Assembly: GCA_947259405.1 (NCBI GenBank)
Contig: CAMYLY010000001.1
Location: 124,001-188,000, forward strand
Direction of reading: 5' to 3'
From: an uncultured Gemmatimonadales bacterium
Lineage (GTDB): Bacteria; Gemmatimonadota; Gemmatimonadetes; Gemmatimonadales; GWC2-71-9
DNA: 64,000 bases
Shown: one piece after another, positions 17,710-27,048 of the stretch
How the letters are laid out: every line of letters starts with the position of its first letter
Numbering within the stretch: the first letter of the stretch is position 1
Translations under genes and position numbers: made by a program
The notes under the pieces: generated by a model
Databases searched by the model: none
Told to the model about the DNA's origin: nothing
Seen by the model: the letters and a program-made list of their open reading frames with translations, nothing else

Positions 17710-19572
17710 TTACGATTGGTTCGCCGCCCGCAACTGGCGCGCGAGTTTCTTGCGCTCGATCGCGCCCAGCGCGCGCTTGCGAAGCCGAATCGCCGCGGGT
17801 ACCACCTCTATCAATTCGTCGTCCTCGATGTACTCGAGGGCCAACTCCAACGTGATCTGCCGCGGTGGTTCGAGTTGGACATTCTCGTCCGCCGCGGTGG
17901 TCCGCATGTTCGTCAGTCTTTTACCCTTTGACACGTTCACGTCAAGGTCTCCGGGCCTGACATGCTCCCCCACGATCATCCCCTCATAGACCGCCTCCCC
18001 AGGCGCCACGAACATGGTGGCGCGAGCCACGAGATTCCAGAGGGCGTACGCCACCGCCGCGCCTTCACGGTCCGCGACGAGCACCCCAGGCATCCGGCCC
18101 GCTAGCGGCCCTCCCCAGGGACCATACTCGAAGAACCGATGATGCATGATCCCCTCACCCCGGGTATCCGTGAGAAACTCGGATCGATATCCAAAGAGGC
18201 CACGGGCCGGGATCTTGAAGTGCATCCGAACGCGACCGGCACCGGTGTTCCGCATCTCCAACATCGCGCCCTTCCGAGGGCCGAGTTTTTCCATCACGAC
18301 GCCCACCATGTCTTCCGGCACGTCCGTGACGAGTTCCTCATAGGGTTCGAGCAGCTTCCCATCCTCCCCTTCCCGCGTGATGATACGCGGGCGACTGACC
18401 TGAAACTCATACCCCTCACGGCGCATGGTCTCCATGAGAATCGACAGGTGCAGCTCGCCACGGCCCGACACCGTCAACACCTCGGGTTTCTCCGTGTCAC
18501 GCACGTCAAGGGCAACGTTCCGTTCCAACTCCCGGTACAAACGGTCTCGGACTTGGCGCGAGGTGACGTACCGCCCGGACCGGCCAGCGAACGGCGAGTC
18601 GTTCACCATGAAGTCCACCGAAATGGTCGGATCCTCTACCGCAATGCCGGCGAGGCGTTCCGGATGCGCGGGATCCGTGACCGTCTTACCGATTTCCACG
18701 CCGGGGAGCCCCGCGATGGCAACGATGTCACCGGCGGACGCATCATCGATCTCAACGCGGTCCAATCCTTCAAAGCCATAGAGCCTGGCGATGGTGGCCT
18801 GCTCCGCCTCGTCCATGGAAACGACCCCACGTCCCCCCAACGGGAGCAGTGCTACACCCTGCCCGACTCGCACGCCTCCTCGCTCGATCCGCCCAATGCC
18901 TAACCGGCCCAAATACGCCGAGTGATCGATGGTCGAGATGAGCATCTGGAACGGGCCACTCGCATGCGCGGACGGCGGCGGGACCTTCGACAGAATCGCG
19001 TCGAAGAGGGCGGTCAGATCCTTCTCCGTGTGGTGGTCGCGATCGGCCGACGGCTGATCGCTGGCCCAGCCCTCCTTGGCGGACGCATAGAGAAACGGAG
19101 CGTCGAGCTGTTCGTTCGTGGCCTCGAGTTCCATGAATAACTCGAGTACCTCGTCGTGCACTTCGGCCGACCGCGCATCCGGCCGGTCCACCTTGTTGAT
19201 CACCACCACTGGGGCCAATCCCAATGCCAGCGCCTTCCGCGTGACGAATCGCGTCTGTGGCATCGGCCCCTCGGCGGCGTCCACCAGCAACAACACCCCA
19301 TTGACCATGCGCAGAATGCGTTCGACCTCACCACCAAAATCGGCGTGGCCTGGCGTGTCGACCAGATTGATCTTGACGTCGCCCCACCGCACCGACGCGT
19401 TCTTCGACAGGATCGTGATGCCACGCTCGCGCTCCAGGGGATTGGAATCGAGCACACGCTCTTGGACCTGCTGGTTGGCGCGGAAGACGCCAGCCTGACG
19501 CAGCATTTTGTCCACGAGGGTCGTCTTCCCGTGATCGACGTGCGCGATGATCGCGATGTTTCGGATTGGCAA
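17710..19572 (-). CDS. typA: ribosome-associated GTPase TypA/BipA
   Basis: A translational GTPase of the elongation-factor family that binds the ribosome under stress and helps in 50S assembly. The product (620 residues from the chosen TTG at 19572) begins LPIRNIAIIAHVDHGKTTLVDKML, with the G1 P-loop. DTPGHADFGGEVERIL (G3), NKVDRPDAR (G4) and the TypA-specific C-terminal region (KGKRLTNMRTTAADENVQLEPP) follow. TTG is the only start that both fits the family length and has a ribosome site (AGGAT, 7 nt upstream). An ATG at 19734 would add 54 unlikely residues. Confidence 0.95.
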   Translation of the reverse strand: MPIRNIAIIAHVDHGKTTLVDKMLRQAGVFRANQQVQERVLDSNPLERERGITILSKNASVRWGDVKINLVDTPGHADFGGEVERILRMVNGVLLLVDAAEGPMPQTRFVTRKALALGLAPVVVINKVDRPDARSAEVHDEVLELFMELEATNEQLDAPFLYASAKEGWASDQPSADRDHHTEKDLTALFDAILSKVPPPSAHASGPFQMLISTIDHSAYLGRLGIGRIERGGVRVGQGVALLPLGGRGVVSMDEAEQATIARLYGFEGLDRVEIDDASAGDIVAIAGLPGVEIGKTVTDPAHPERLAGIAVEDPTISVDFMVNDSPFAGRSGRYVTSRQVRDRLYRELERNVALDVRDTEKPEVLTVSGRGELHLSILMETMRREGYEFQVSRPRIITREGEDGKLLEPYEELVTDVPEDMVGVVMEKLGPRKGAMLEMRNTGAGRVRMHFKIPARGLFGYRSEFLTDTRGEGIMHHRFFEYGPWGGPLAGRMPGVLVADREGAAVAYALWNLVARATMFVAPGEAVYEGMIVGEHVRPGDLDVNVSKGKRLTNMRTTAADENVQLEPPRQITLELALEYIEDDELIEVVPAAIRLRKRALGAIERKKLARQLRAANQS

Positions 19573-19620
19573 CGGGGATCCTACCGAATGGCGGTGTAAA
19601 GCCTCTTGAGCGGGTGCGGC

Positions 19621-19649
19621 AGTATAGGGGGTTCCGGTCGGGAATTCAA
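19621..19649 (-). promoter_or_regulatory. promoter for typA
   Basis: Reading the minus strand: TTGAAT (19649-19644), a 17-bp spacer, then TATACT (19626-19621), giving a 5' leader of about 40 nt before the TTG start of typA. It faces away from the promoter at 19696-19725. Confidence 0.5.
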
Positions 19650-19695
19650 CGCCTGACGGCAGCCCGGTGACCCTGGCGGGAACGGCGCGGCGCAG

Positions 19696-19725
19696 TTGTC
19701 CGTCATCTCTCGCCCCGGGTATACT
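19696..19725 (+). promoter_or_regulatory. promoter giving a probable leaderless transcript of the surface locus
   Basis: TTGTCC (19696-19701), an 18-bp spacer and TATACT (19720-19725). The ATG of the next gene begins only 7 bases after the -10 box and no Shine-Dalgarno sequence fits. Transcription would start at or next to the start codon. Confidence 0.55.
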
Positions 19726-19732
19726 CCGACGC

Positions 19733-20146
19733 ATGGTGCAAACCCGACTTTCGTCCCTCCCGGCCCTCGCCTACACGCTACTGGTCGGCATCGCCTGCAG
19801 TCAGCCTAGGCACATGGAGAACCCGACTCCCCAAGGACCAGTCATTCAGGCGCTAGTTCCTACCGAAGGACCCGCAGGAACGGCCTACCCCATCGAGATC
19901 ACCATTACGGGTACGGGCTTTGCTCGAGTTGGGAACACCGTGACCTTCGGCGACATCGTCATTGCGGACCTGCCGTCAACCAACGACGGGGCAGAGATCC
20001 GGTTCTACGCCCCAAAGGAGCGTCCGAGTACCGGCGAAGCGCCACCGTTCGTGTTGACGCCCGGCCACTACGCGGTCACCGTCACGACACCCGATGGGAC
20101 GAGCGAGCCCGCACTGTTCGTCTTCACGCGAGGCCCCGACGCATGA
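19733..20146 (+). CDS. IPT/TIG-domain lipoprotein
   Basis: A 137-residue product with a lipoprotein signal (LAYTLLVGIACSQPRH, lipobox VGIAC). One IPT/TIG (Ig-like, plexin/transcription-factor) domain follows at about residues 35-135. It has PVIQALVPTEGPAGTAYPIE, ITGTGFARVGNTVTFG and the closing GHYAVTVTTPDGTSEPALFVF. Such domains are common in surface adhesins and sugar-binding lipoproteins. The start at 19733 was chosen over 19667 because the promoter -10 box lies between them. It overlaps the next gene by 4 bp (ATGA). Confidence 0.8.
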   Translation: MVQTRLSSLPALAYTLLVGIACSQPRHMENPTPQGPVIQALVPTEGPAGTAYPIEITITGTGFARVGNTVTFGDIVIADLPSTNDGAEIRFYAPKERPSTGEAPPFVLTPGHYAVTVTTPDGTSEPALFVFTRGPDA

Positions 20147-23070
20147 TCACCCGGCGATTCGTCACGCTGTCGCTCTTGCTGTTAGCGGGCGCCGCGGAGA
20201 CCGCGAGCGCACAGTCGACGCCACAGCAGCGCTGGGAATACTTCTATCAGCAGCGTGCGTATCCGTTCGACAGGATCCCGGCCGGAGCGCTGCACGCCGC
20301 CCGCGAACAGCTTCGCCGGCCAGACCTCCTCCGGATTCCCCCACCTGTGGCCGGAAACCAGTGGACGTCGATCGGACCTGAGGGCATCCCGATCAACATC
20401 GCGTCGATTGGTCGCCTTTCCACGATCGCCGTGCATCCCAGCAACTCCAGTATCATCTACATCGGAGGTGCCCAGGGTGGTGTCTGGAAGACCACCGATG
20501 CCGGCGCCAACTGGACGCCCATGACCGATCGCGAATGCTCCCTCGCCATGGGTTCGATCGCCATCGATCCTGTCGATACGGACGTCATCTACGCCGGTAC
20601 CGGTGAGCAGCATTTCTCTGGAGACAGCTATTACGGGTGCGGCATTCTTCGCTCCGTTGACGCCGGCAATGCGTGGACGCAACTCGGCGCCTCAACGTTT
20701 CAGACTGCCTCGGGTGGCGCGAAGATCGCCAAGGTCGTCATCGATCCCACGACGGCGGGCACTCCGGCAACGACAACCATCTACGTGGCCAGCGACTTTG
20801 GTCTTTACCGATCCGATGACGGAGGGGCGACGCTCACCGAGTTGTTGACCGGCATCGCGACGGACTTCGCGCTGCATCCCGTTGCCACCGATACGCTCTA
20901 CGCCGCGCGTCGGGGTATCGGGGTTGCGAAATCCGATGACAGAGGCGCCACGTGGACGGAACTGACGAACGGGTGGCCGACGGCGTCGGTCGGTCGCATC
21001 AACATGACCCTTTCACCATCGAATCCGTCGATTCTGTACGCAAGCGTGCATAACGCCTCGAACAGTCAGCTCCTCGGGATCTGGAAGACGATCGACGGCG
21101 GTGCGAGCTGGACGCAAGCCACGGCCACCAACGCAAGCTGTGGGAGCCAATGCTGGTACGACATGGTGATTGCCGTCCATCCCACGAATCCCGATACCGT
21201 GTACTTCGGTGGCGTGCAGCTCTATCGCTCCACGGACGGCGGTGGTTCGTTCAGCAACGTGACAGGGGCAATTCATGTCGACCAGCATGCCTTCGTGTTC
21301 GACCCGCAAAACCCGGATGTCGTCTACGCCGGCAACGACGGTGGCATCTTCCGGTCGGACGTCGGCGGTGCGAGTTGGGTCAGCCTCAACACGAACCTTG
21401 CTCTCACACAGTTCTACCCGGGAATCTCGCTGCACCCCTTCGACCCATCGGTCGTGCTCGGCGGGACCCAGGACAACGGGACACTGCAGTATGACGGGGC
21501 CATCGATTGGTCACACGTGCTGGGGGGCGACGGCGGATTTACCGCCATCGATCACCAGAACCCCACCGTCCGGTACGCTGAAACGCAATGGACGGCGGGC
21601 ACGTCGTTCGGCGGACCACGCCGATCCGATGGTGGATCGTTCATTCGCAAGGTGTCGGGCATCAATGTCAGCGAGTCGGGTTTGTTCATTCCGCCGCTGG
21701 TCATGGATCCGTCAGATCCGACCGTTCTCTATTTCGGGTTGGAGATGGTGTACCGCACGAGCGACCGCGCCGAGACGTGGACGAGTATCAGTCCCAACCT
21801 CGGGCGCGTCACGGCAATTGCGCCGGCGGTCTCCGACCAGGGGGTGGTTTACGTCGGTACCAATGTCGGACGTGTCGAGGTCACGACCGATACGGGTTCC
21901 GCGTGGACGTCGACCAGCCTCCCCGCCAATCGATTTGTCACGGACGTGGCGGTGGACCCGTTCGATTGGCAGACCGCGTACGCGGTCGTATCAGGATTCA
22001 ATTCGGGCCACGTTTTCCGAACCACGAACGCCGCTGGAACGTGGACTGATGTGAGTTCGAACCTGCCCGATATTCCCGTCAACGCGGTGCTCGTGGATCC
22101 GGCAACCCGCGCCACAGTGTTCCTCGGCACTGACTTAGGCGTGTTCGCGTCGAGCGACAGCGGCGGGACGTGGGCGGCAATTACCACAGGCATGCCCAAC
22201 GTGGCGGTGTTCGATCTGGCCTACAACGCAAATACCGGAACGTTGATAGCCGCCACGCACGGGCGTGGGATGTTCTCACTGGACATCAATCGCTCGTTGA
22301 CGTTAGCCGTCACGCCACGGACGCGTAACGTGGAGACCGAGGTCGGCGCAACGCAGCCGGAGGCTGACTCCACGAACGTGCTGCTCACCGGTACCGGTGC
22401 CGGCGCCGCGAACTGGTCCGCCACCCACGGCGCGGCCCCTTGGCTCACGCTTCAGGTACCGTCGGGCACCGGCAGCGGCATACTCCGCTGGGCGCGCGAT
22501 CCGACTGGATTAGCGATCGGGACGTACGTCGACACCATCACGATCACGGTACCGGGGGCCATAGACAGCCCGGCCCAGGTAATCGACACGCTCCAGATCA
22601 TTGGATTCGCCGCTTTGCCGGCTGCTCGGGAAGACACCATCCTCTCTGGCAGCGTCGACCTCGTCGCAGATTCGGCCCTCGTCGTGGGCACGGCTGACAC
22701 CACCACATGGTCCGTGTCACACACCGGCGTCACGTGGCTCACCCTGAACCAGACCGCGGGGCAAGGAACGACGTACGTACGCTGGACCGTGAACCCGGCG
22801 AGTCTGCTTCCCGGGACCTACAACGACACGCTCACCGTCATGACGTCCGCTGCCGATACCGCACAGGTCATTGTCTCGCTGACCATGGAGGAACCCGCGA
22901 TCGTCGCCGCTTGCGCGTTCGACCTCCTAGCGCGGAATCAATGTCTGGGCGACGTCGAGCAGCGGTACCTCGATCTCACTGGGAATAACGACGGGACCTA
23001 CAACCTCGGTGACTTTGTCGGGTATCTGCAACGCACCGCTTCTCCACCCAAGCCGCAGGAGAATCGATGA
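20143..23070 (+). CDS. large exported BNR/VPS10-like propeller protein with dockerin-like C-terminus
   Basis: 975 residues. A signal peptide (residues 1-24, ending TASAQ) leads into repeated Asp-box/BNR blades (for example GGVWKTTDAGANWTPM, GLYRSDDGGATLTEL, VYRTSDRAETWTSI) covering about residues 65-715. This is a sortilin/VPS10-type beta-propeller. Two BACON-like domains follow at about 720-820 and 825-915 (NWSATHGAAPWLTL, TWSVSHTGVTWLTL). The last ~45 residues contain DLTGNNDGTYNLGDF (Asp944, Asp950, Asp957), an EF-hand/dockerin-like calcium loop. It overlaps both neighbours by 4 bp. The propeller may bind peptides or glycans; the tail may anchor it to a partner. Confidence 0.85.
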   Translation: MITRRFVTLSLLLLAGAAETASAQSTPQQRWEYFYQQRAYPFDRIPAGALHAAREQLRRPDLLRIPPPVAGNQWTSIGPEGIPINIASIGRLSTIAVHPSNSSIIYIGGAQGGVWKTTDAGANWTPMTDRECSLAMGSIAIDPVDTDVIYAGTGEQHFSGDSYYGCGILRSVDAGNAWTQLGASTFQTASGGAKIAKVVIDPTTAGTPATTTIYVASDFGLYRSDDGGATLTELLTGIATDFALHPVATDTLYAARRGIGVAKSDDRGATWTELTNGWPTASVGRINMTLSPSNPSILYASVHNASNSQLLGIWKTIDGGASWTQATATNASCGSQCWYDMVIAVHPTNPDTVYFGGVQLYRSTDGGGSFSNVTGAIHVDQHAFVFDPQNPDVVYAGNDGGIFRSDVGGASWVSLNTNLALTQFYPGISLHPFDPSVVLGGTQDNGTLQYDGAIDWSHVLGGDGGFTAIDHQNPTVRYAETQWTAGTSFGGPRRSDGGSFIRKVSGINVSESGLFIPPLVMDPSDPTVLYFGLEMVYRTSDRAETWTSISPNLGRVTAIAPAVSDQGVVYVGTNVGRVEVTTDTGSAWTSTSLPANRFVTDVAVDPFDWQTAYAVVSGFNSGHVFRTTNAAGTWTDVSSNLPDIPVNAVLVDPATRATVFLGTDLGVFASSDSGGTWAAITTGMPNVAVFDLAYNANTGTLIAATHGRGMFSLDINRSLTLAVTPRTRNVETEVGATQPEADSTNVLLTGTGAGAANWSATHGAAPWLTLQVPSGTGSGILRWARDPTGLAIGTYVDTITITVPGAIDSPAQVIDTLQIIGFAALPAAREDTILSGSVDLVADSALVVGTADTTTWSVSHTGVTWLTLNQTAGQGTTYVRWTVNPASLLPGTYNDTLTVMTSAADTAQVIVSLTMEEPAIVAACAFDLLARNQCLGDVEQRYLDLTGNNDGTYNLGDFVGYLQRTASPPKPQENR

Positions 23071-23459
23071 AACTTCTGCGCACGCTGCCTGCAGGTCTGG
23101 CAATCGTGGCCTTGTCCACGTGCGGTGACTCGCCCCCGACACAACAGAACGACGGCCCCGGGTGGTTGGACGTGGTGCTCACGACGCAGGAATCGGACGC
23201 CGGTGGCGTGCTGTTCACCATCCGTGGCGGTGACGTCGATTCGGTGCGCTCATCTTTCCCAGATGTGTTCGACAAGCGGGTGGGCCCGCTGACCAAGGTC
23301 GTGGTCGCCGGCAACCTCACCGCTGGAGTCATCGCCGAGATCTTCGTTCCGGACGTGGGGACAGCAGCCAGCTATTCGGCCACGGTCGATCAAGCCGCCG
23401 CGCGGACGCTGGAACAGCGAGACCCGGCCGACTACGACGTGACCATCGAACGGCAGTGA
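23067..23459 (+). CDS. small lipoprotein co-translated with the dockerin-like protein
   Basis: A 130-residue lipoprotein (signal MKLLRTLPAGLAIVALSTC, lipobox LSTC). The mature ~110 residues form a beta-rich domain with WLDVVLTTQESDAGGVLFTI, TKVVVAGNLTAGVIAEIFVP and SYSATVDQAAARTL. It starts inside the stop codon of the propeller gene (ATGA), so the two should be made in step. No family name is certain. Its position suggests a membrane-anchored receptor or chaperone for the dockerin-like tail; this is a hypothesis only. Confidence 0.7.
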   Translation: MKLLRTLPAGLAIVALSTCGDSPPTQQNDGPGWLDVVLTTQESDAGGVLFTIRGGDVDSVRSSFPDVFDKRVGPLTKVVVAGNLTAGVIAEIFVPDVGTAASYSATVDQAAARTLEQRDPADYDVTIERQ

Positions 23460-23529
23460 GCCGGGACGACGAGACGCCCGTCCCTCCCCCGGGACCGACG
23501 CAATTCCGTAGCTTTCCGCGCGTGAGATC

Positions 23530-24846
23530 ATGGAAGACGTAACCTTTACCTCGCTGCTGCTTCGCTTCGGCGCCGTCGCATTCCTGCTCGCGGCCAACGG
23601 GTTCTTCGTTGCCGCGGAGTTTGCGCTCGTGGCTGCACGCCGCACGCGCATCGAGTCGATGGTCCGGGATGGCGACAAGCGCGCCCAGAGCGTCCTCACC
23701 GCGCTCAAAGACCTCAACCGTCAGCTCTCCTCCGCGCAACTCGGCATCACGGTCGCGTCCATTCTCTTGGGCTACGTGGCCGAAGAGACAGTGGCCGTGT
23801 TCTTACACGATTGGTTCGCCTCGCTGCCGAGCCCACTGGATTTCCTTGCGCGCGCAACGATCGTGTCCATCGTGGCCGTCAGCGTCATCACGTTCCTCCA
23901 CGTCGTGATTGGTGAACAGGCCCCCAAGACCTGGGCAATCACGTACCCAGAGCGGACGAGCCGGTGGGCAGCCAGGCCACTCATGGTCTTCACCTGGATC
24001 ACGCTACCCCTCACGAACTTGCTCAACTGGAGCGCGACGAAACTCTTGCGCCTGTTCGGCATCAAGGCCGACGCCGGACATCATCGCGCGCACTCTCCCG
24101 ACGAAATCGTGATGATGGTACGGAAGGCACAACAAATGGGTCATTTCGCCTCGCAAGACGTCGAGATGATCGAAGGACTGATGGTGTTCACGGAGAAGAC
24201 CGCGCGCGACGTCATGACGCCACGCACCGACGTCGCCGTGTTCCAGGCCAGCATGACCATCGCCCGAGCGGCGGCCCACGCGGCCGAGGTAGGGCGATCA
24301 CGATACCCGGTCATCAACGACTCCGTCGATGACATTGTGGGCGTCGTGCATGTCAAACAGATGCTCGCCGCCCTATCCACACATCCGGAGGAAAGCATTA
24401 CGACACTTGCGCGCGATCCGATATTCGTGCCGGGATCGCGAGAGATCGAGGATGTGCTCGCCGACATGCGGCGCCACCAGTTTCACCTCGCCGTGGTGCT
24501 CGACGAGTACGGTGGAACCGCGGGCATCGTCACTATGGAGGACATGGTCGAGGAGATCGTGGGCGAGATCTTCGACGAACACGACGAAGGCGCGTTGCTT
24601 CCCGAAGCCGGAACCGACGGCATTGTGCTCCCGGGGGATACGGACCTCGACGATGTGAACGAACGGTACGAACTCGAGCTGAACTCCGAGTCGTATCAGA
24701 CCATCGGCGGGTTGGTGTTCAGCGTGATCGGCCGGCTACCAAAGGTGGGGGACGTGATCGTGGTGGAAGGGACGCGCCTCGAAGTCGACTCGATGGACGG
24801 CCGGCGCATCGGGAAGGTCAAACTCACCCCAGGATCAGCACCTTAG
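23530..24846 (+). CDS. CNNM/CorC-type transporter-associated protein (haemolysin family)
   Basis: A 438-residue inner-membrane protein. The N-terminal CNNM (DUF21) domain spans about residues 10-190 with three to four helices (VAFLLAANGFFVAAEFALVA signature). A pair of CBS domains follows at about 210-335 (TPRTDVAVFQASMTIARA, FHLAVVLDEYGGTAGIVTMED). A CorC_HlyC transporter-associated domain closes it at about 355-435 (YQTIGGLVFSVIGRLPKVGD). The family is linked to Mg2+/Co2+ efflux. Its last 4 bases overlap the 3' end of pdxA on the other strand. Confidence 0.93.
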   Translation: MEDVTFTSLLLRFGAVAFLLAANGFFVAAEFALVAARRTRIESMVRDGDKRAQSVLTALKDLNRQLSSAQLGITVASILLGYVAEETVAVFLHDWFASLPSPLDFLARATIVSIVAVSVITFLHVVIGEQAPKTWAITYPERTSRWAARPLMVFTWITLPLTNLLNWSATKLLRLFGIKADAGHHRAHSPDEIVMMVRKAQQMGHFASQDVEMIEGLMVFTEKTARDVMTPRTDVAVFQASMTIARAAAHAAEVGRSRYPVINDSVDDIVGVVHVKQMLAALSTHPEESITTLARDPIFVPGSREIEDVLADMRRHQFHLAVVLDEYGGTAGIVTMEDMVEEIVGEIFDEHDEGALLPEAGTDGIVLPGDTDLDDVNERYELELNSESYQTIGGLVFSVIGRLPKVGDVIVVEGTRLEVDSMDGRRIGKVKLTPGSAP

Positions 24847-25715
24847 CCTGACGTCAACTCAGCCGCCAACTCGATCGCACGGACCATCGATCGCGCATCG
24901 GCTACACCTTGCCCCGCGATGTCGAATGCCGTTCCGTGATCGGGCGCGGTACGAACGAACGGCAAGCCCAACGTCACGTTCACCCCGTGGCCGAAGCCCG
25001 CCACCTTCACGGCCGTCATTCCCACGTCGTGGGCTGGCGTCAGCACCGCGTCGAACTCTCCCTTCAGGGCGCGAACGAAGACCGTGTCAGCCGGGAGGGG
25101 ACCGACCGCACCTAATTCTGCAGCGGCAGGAGCCAACACCCGGTCGTCCTCGTCACCGAACAGCCCGCCCTCACCGGCGTGCGGATTGAGCGCGCAGATA
25201 GCGAGACGCGGGAGGTCTATACCCCACCACCGTTGGAGGGCTTGCGTCGCGATGCGACCTCTTGAGACCACGCGGTCGACCGTGACCGCGTCGGGCACGT
25301 CTCGCAAGGGCATGTGTGTAGTGACCAGAACGACGCGCAGCGCGTCCACCGTCAACATCATCGCGACGTCGACATCTCCAACGAGGTGCGCGAGCCACTC
25401 GGTGTGGCCGGGGAAATGATAGCCAGCCTCGTGGAACGCCTTCTTCTCCGCCGGCCCCGTCACGACGCCGGCAACCTCGCCAGACAACGCCAACCTTACC
25501 GCTCGTTCGAGCGAAGCCCCAACGAACCGTCCTGCTTCGACCGGGGACATGGCTCGCGGTGCGGATTCGATCGACGCCTGAGACGCATCACTGGTTCCGT
25601 CCGGACCCACCAGGACCAGCGGGATGGACCCCGGAACGACGCCGAGGGCTTTGCAGACGACCTCGGGTCCGATGCCCCGGGGATCGCCGACCGTTATGGC
25701 GAGTGGTCCGGCCAT
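24843..25715 (-). CDS. pdxA: 4-hydroxythreonine-4-phosphate dehydrogenase
   Basis: NAD-dependent oxidation and decarboxylation of 4-phosphohydroxy-L-threonine in the DXP-dependent pyridoxal phosphate pathway. The 290 residues are shorter than the usual ~330. Motifs are TVGDPRGIGPEV at the N-terminus, GYHFPGHTEWLA, TTHMPLRDVPDAV, NPHAGEGGLFGDE and TPAHDVGMTAVKVAGFGHGVN, which carry the three metal-ligand histidines. The usual YHDQG is here AHDVG. It follows surA by 10 bp on the same strand, repeating the conserved surA-pdxA gene pair. Confidence 0.93.
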   Translation of the reverse strand: MAGPLAITVGDPRGIGPEVVCKALGVVPGSIPLVLVGPDGTSDASQASIESAPRAMSPVEAGRFVGASLERAVRLALSGEVAGVVTGPAEKKAFHEAGYHFPGHTEWLAHLVGDVDVAMMLTVDALRVVLVTTHMPLRDVPDAVTVDRVVSRGRIATQALQRWWGIDLPRLAICALNPHAGEGGLFGDEDDRVLAPAAAELGAVGPLPADTVFVRALKGEFDAVLTPAHDVGMTAVKVAGFGHGVNVTLGLPFVRTAPDHGTAFDIAGQGVADARSMVRAIELAAELTSG

Positions 25716-25725
25716 GCGATTCGGC

Positions 25726-27039
25726 TCAGAGCCGGATATCGATAAAGGTCTTTTGCCTGAGTTGATCGAGGTAGCGCTTGAGGGCGTTCTGCTCGGTCAA
25801 CGCTTCGCGAATCTGGTCGCGCAGATCGTCGAACGTGTAGACGCCGCCCTCGCGGGAGTTCATGAAATCGATGACCGCCCAACCCGTGAGCGCTTCCCCC
25901 ATCGGCACCTTGACGGGACCCACCACCTCTCCCAGTTGGGCCTCGCGTAGCACCGTTTGGTATGCCTCGGGCAACCGTTCGTACGGCACGTCGTCCGCCA
26001 CCCTATCCATCATGGATTCATGATGGAGTGCCGCGAGGCTGTCGAACGGAACCTCGTTGCGGAGTTGCTCCGCCACTTGTCCGGCGAGCCCTTCCGCTCG
26101 GGTCTGATCCGCTTCGGTAATCTCGGGCGAAATCAGAATGTGCCGGACCTGGACCTCCGCAGGTTGTGAGCGAACGACCTCGATGAGGTGGAACCCGAAC
26201 GCAGTTTCCACGGGACCGACCACTACCCCGGGTCGGATGCTGAAGGCGACTTCCTCGAATTCGCGCACGAGCCCCTGACCGCGTCGAACCCACCCCATCT
26301 CCCCACCGCGTTCGCCCGATCCCGGGTCGTCCGAGAACCGTCGAGCCGTTTCATTGAAATCGGCACCGTCTTGAAGTTCGCGCAACAGACTGTCGGCGAG
26401 TCGGAACGCCCTTTGGCGCTCCGTGGCCTCCGGCATCGAACGCACGACGATCTGACGAAACGAAACGGTGGGTGGTCGGGGACTTTGCTGGTCCTTGATA
26501 CTCTCATAGAACTCGATCATCTCGCGCTCGGTCGGCGGCAACGCTTCGATGTCACCCCGCTGACTGAGGAGGCTCACGAACATCTCATTGATCAACTCAC
26601 GGCGTTTTTGTTCCGTGACCCAGCGACGGTAGTCATCCGGTGACGCAAAGCCAGTGGCGCGCAACTGACGCTCGTACTCCAACTCCGAGGCGAATTGGCT
26701 GCGCACTTGGCGAATGGAGGGCTCGACTTCGGCGATGAGATCCTGCTCGCTCAGCTGCACCAACGTATCACGCTGGGCCGCCTGGAACAGCAGCTCGTCA
26801 TCGATGATTCGATCGAGTATCTCCCGCCGGAGTGCCATGAGATCCGCGGAGTCGGTTGGCAAGGTGTTCCCCTGGCTCCGGAACACATTCAGTTCCTCTT
26901 CGATCCGCGAATAGGCAATGACACTGCGGCCGACGATCGCGACAATGCGGTCCACACGCGAGAGCCGCGCGTCCTGCGCAAGGCCGGGTGCCGGAAGAAC
27001 GACGAGGATGGCGAAATACGCGACCAGAACTCGGAGCAT
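25726..27039 (-). CDS. surA: periplasmic chaperone/peptidylprolyl isomerase SurA
   Basis: Assists folding of outer-membrane beta-barrel proteins. The 437 residues comprise a signal peptide (MLRVLVAYFAILVVLPAPGLAQ), a SurA N-terminal helical domain at about 30-170 (NVFRSQGNTL, LMALRREILDRIIDDELLFQ), and two parvulin domains at about 195-295 and 300-405. The first has RRFSDDPGSGERGGEMGWVRRG and AFGFHLIEVV; the second is more divergent (ALHHESMMDRVADDV). It lies between a second parvulin gene (9-bp gap) and pdxA. Confidence 0.93.
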   Translation of the reverse strand: MLRVLVAYFAILVVLPAPGLAQDARLSRVDRIVAIVGRSVIAYSRIEEELNVFRSQGNTLPTDSADLMALRREILDRIIDDELLFQAAQRDTLVQLSEQDLIAEVEPSIRQVRSQFASELEYERQLRATGFASPDDYRRWVTEQKRRELINEMFVSLLSQRGDIEALPPTEREMIEFYESIKDQQSPRPPTVSFRQIVVRSMPEATERQRAFRLADSLLRELQDGADFNETARRFSDDPGSGERGGEMGWVRRGQGLVREFEEVAFSIRPGVVVGPVETAFGFHLIEVVRSQPAEVQVRHILISPEITEADQTRAEGLAGQVAEQLRNEVPFDSLAALHHESMMDRVADDVPYERLPEAYQTVLREAQLGEVVGPVKVPMGEALTGWAVIDFMNSREGGVYTFDDLRDQIREALTEQNALKRYLDQLRQKTFIDIRL

Positions 27040-27048
27040 ATCGGAAAT

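Noticed and set aside
17469-17855. Plus-strand frame rich in Leu/Val opposite the acidic gene and the end of typA
   Set aside because: It is the complement of the Asp/Glu-rich gene and typA; it has no ribosome site, whereas the minus-strand acidic gene has a perfect one.
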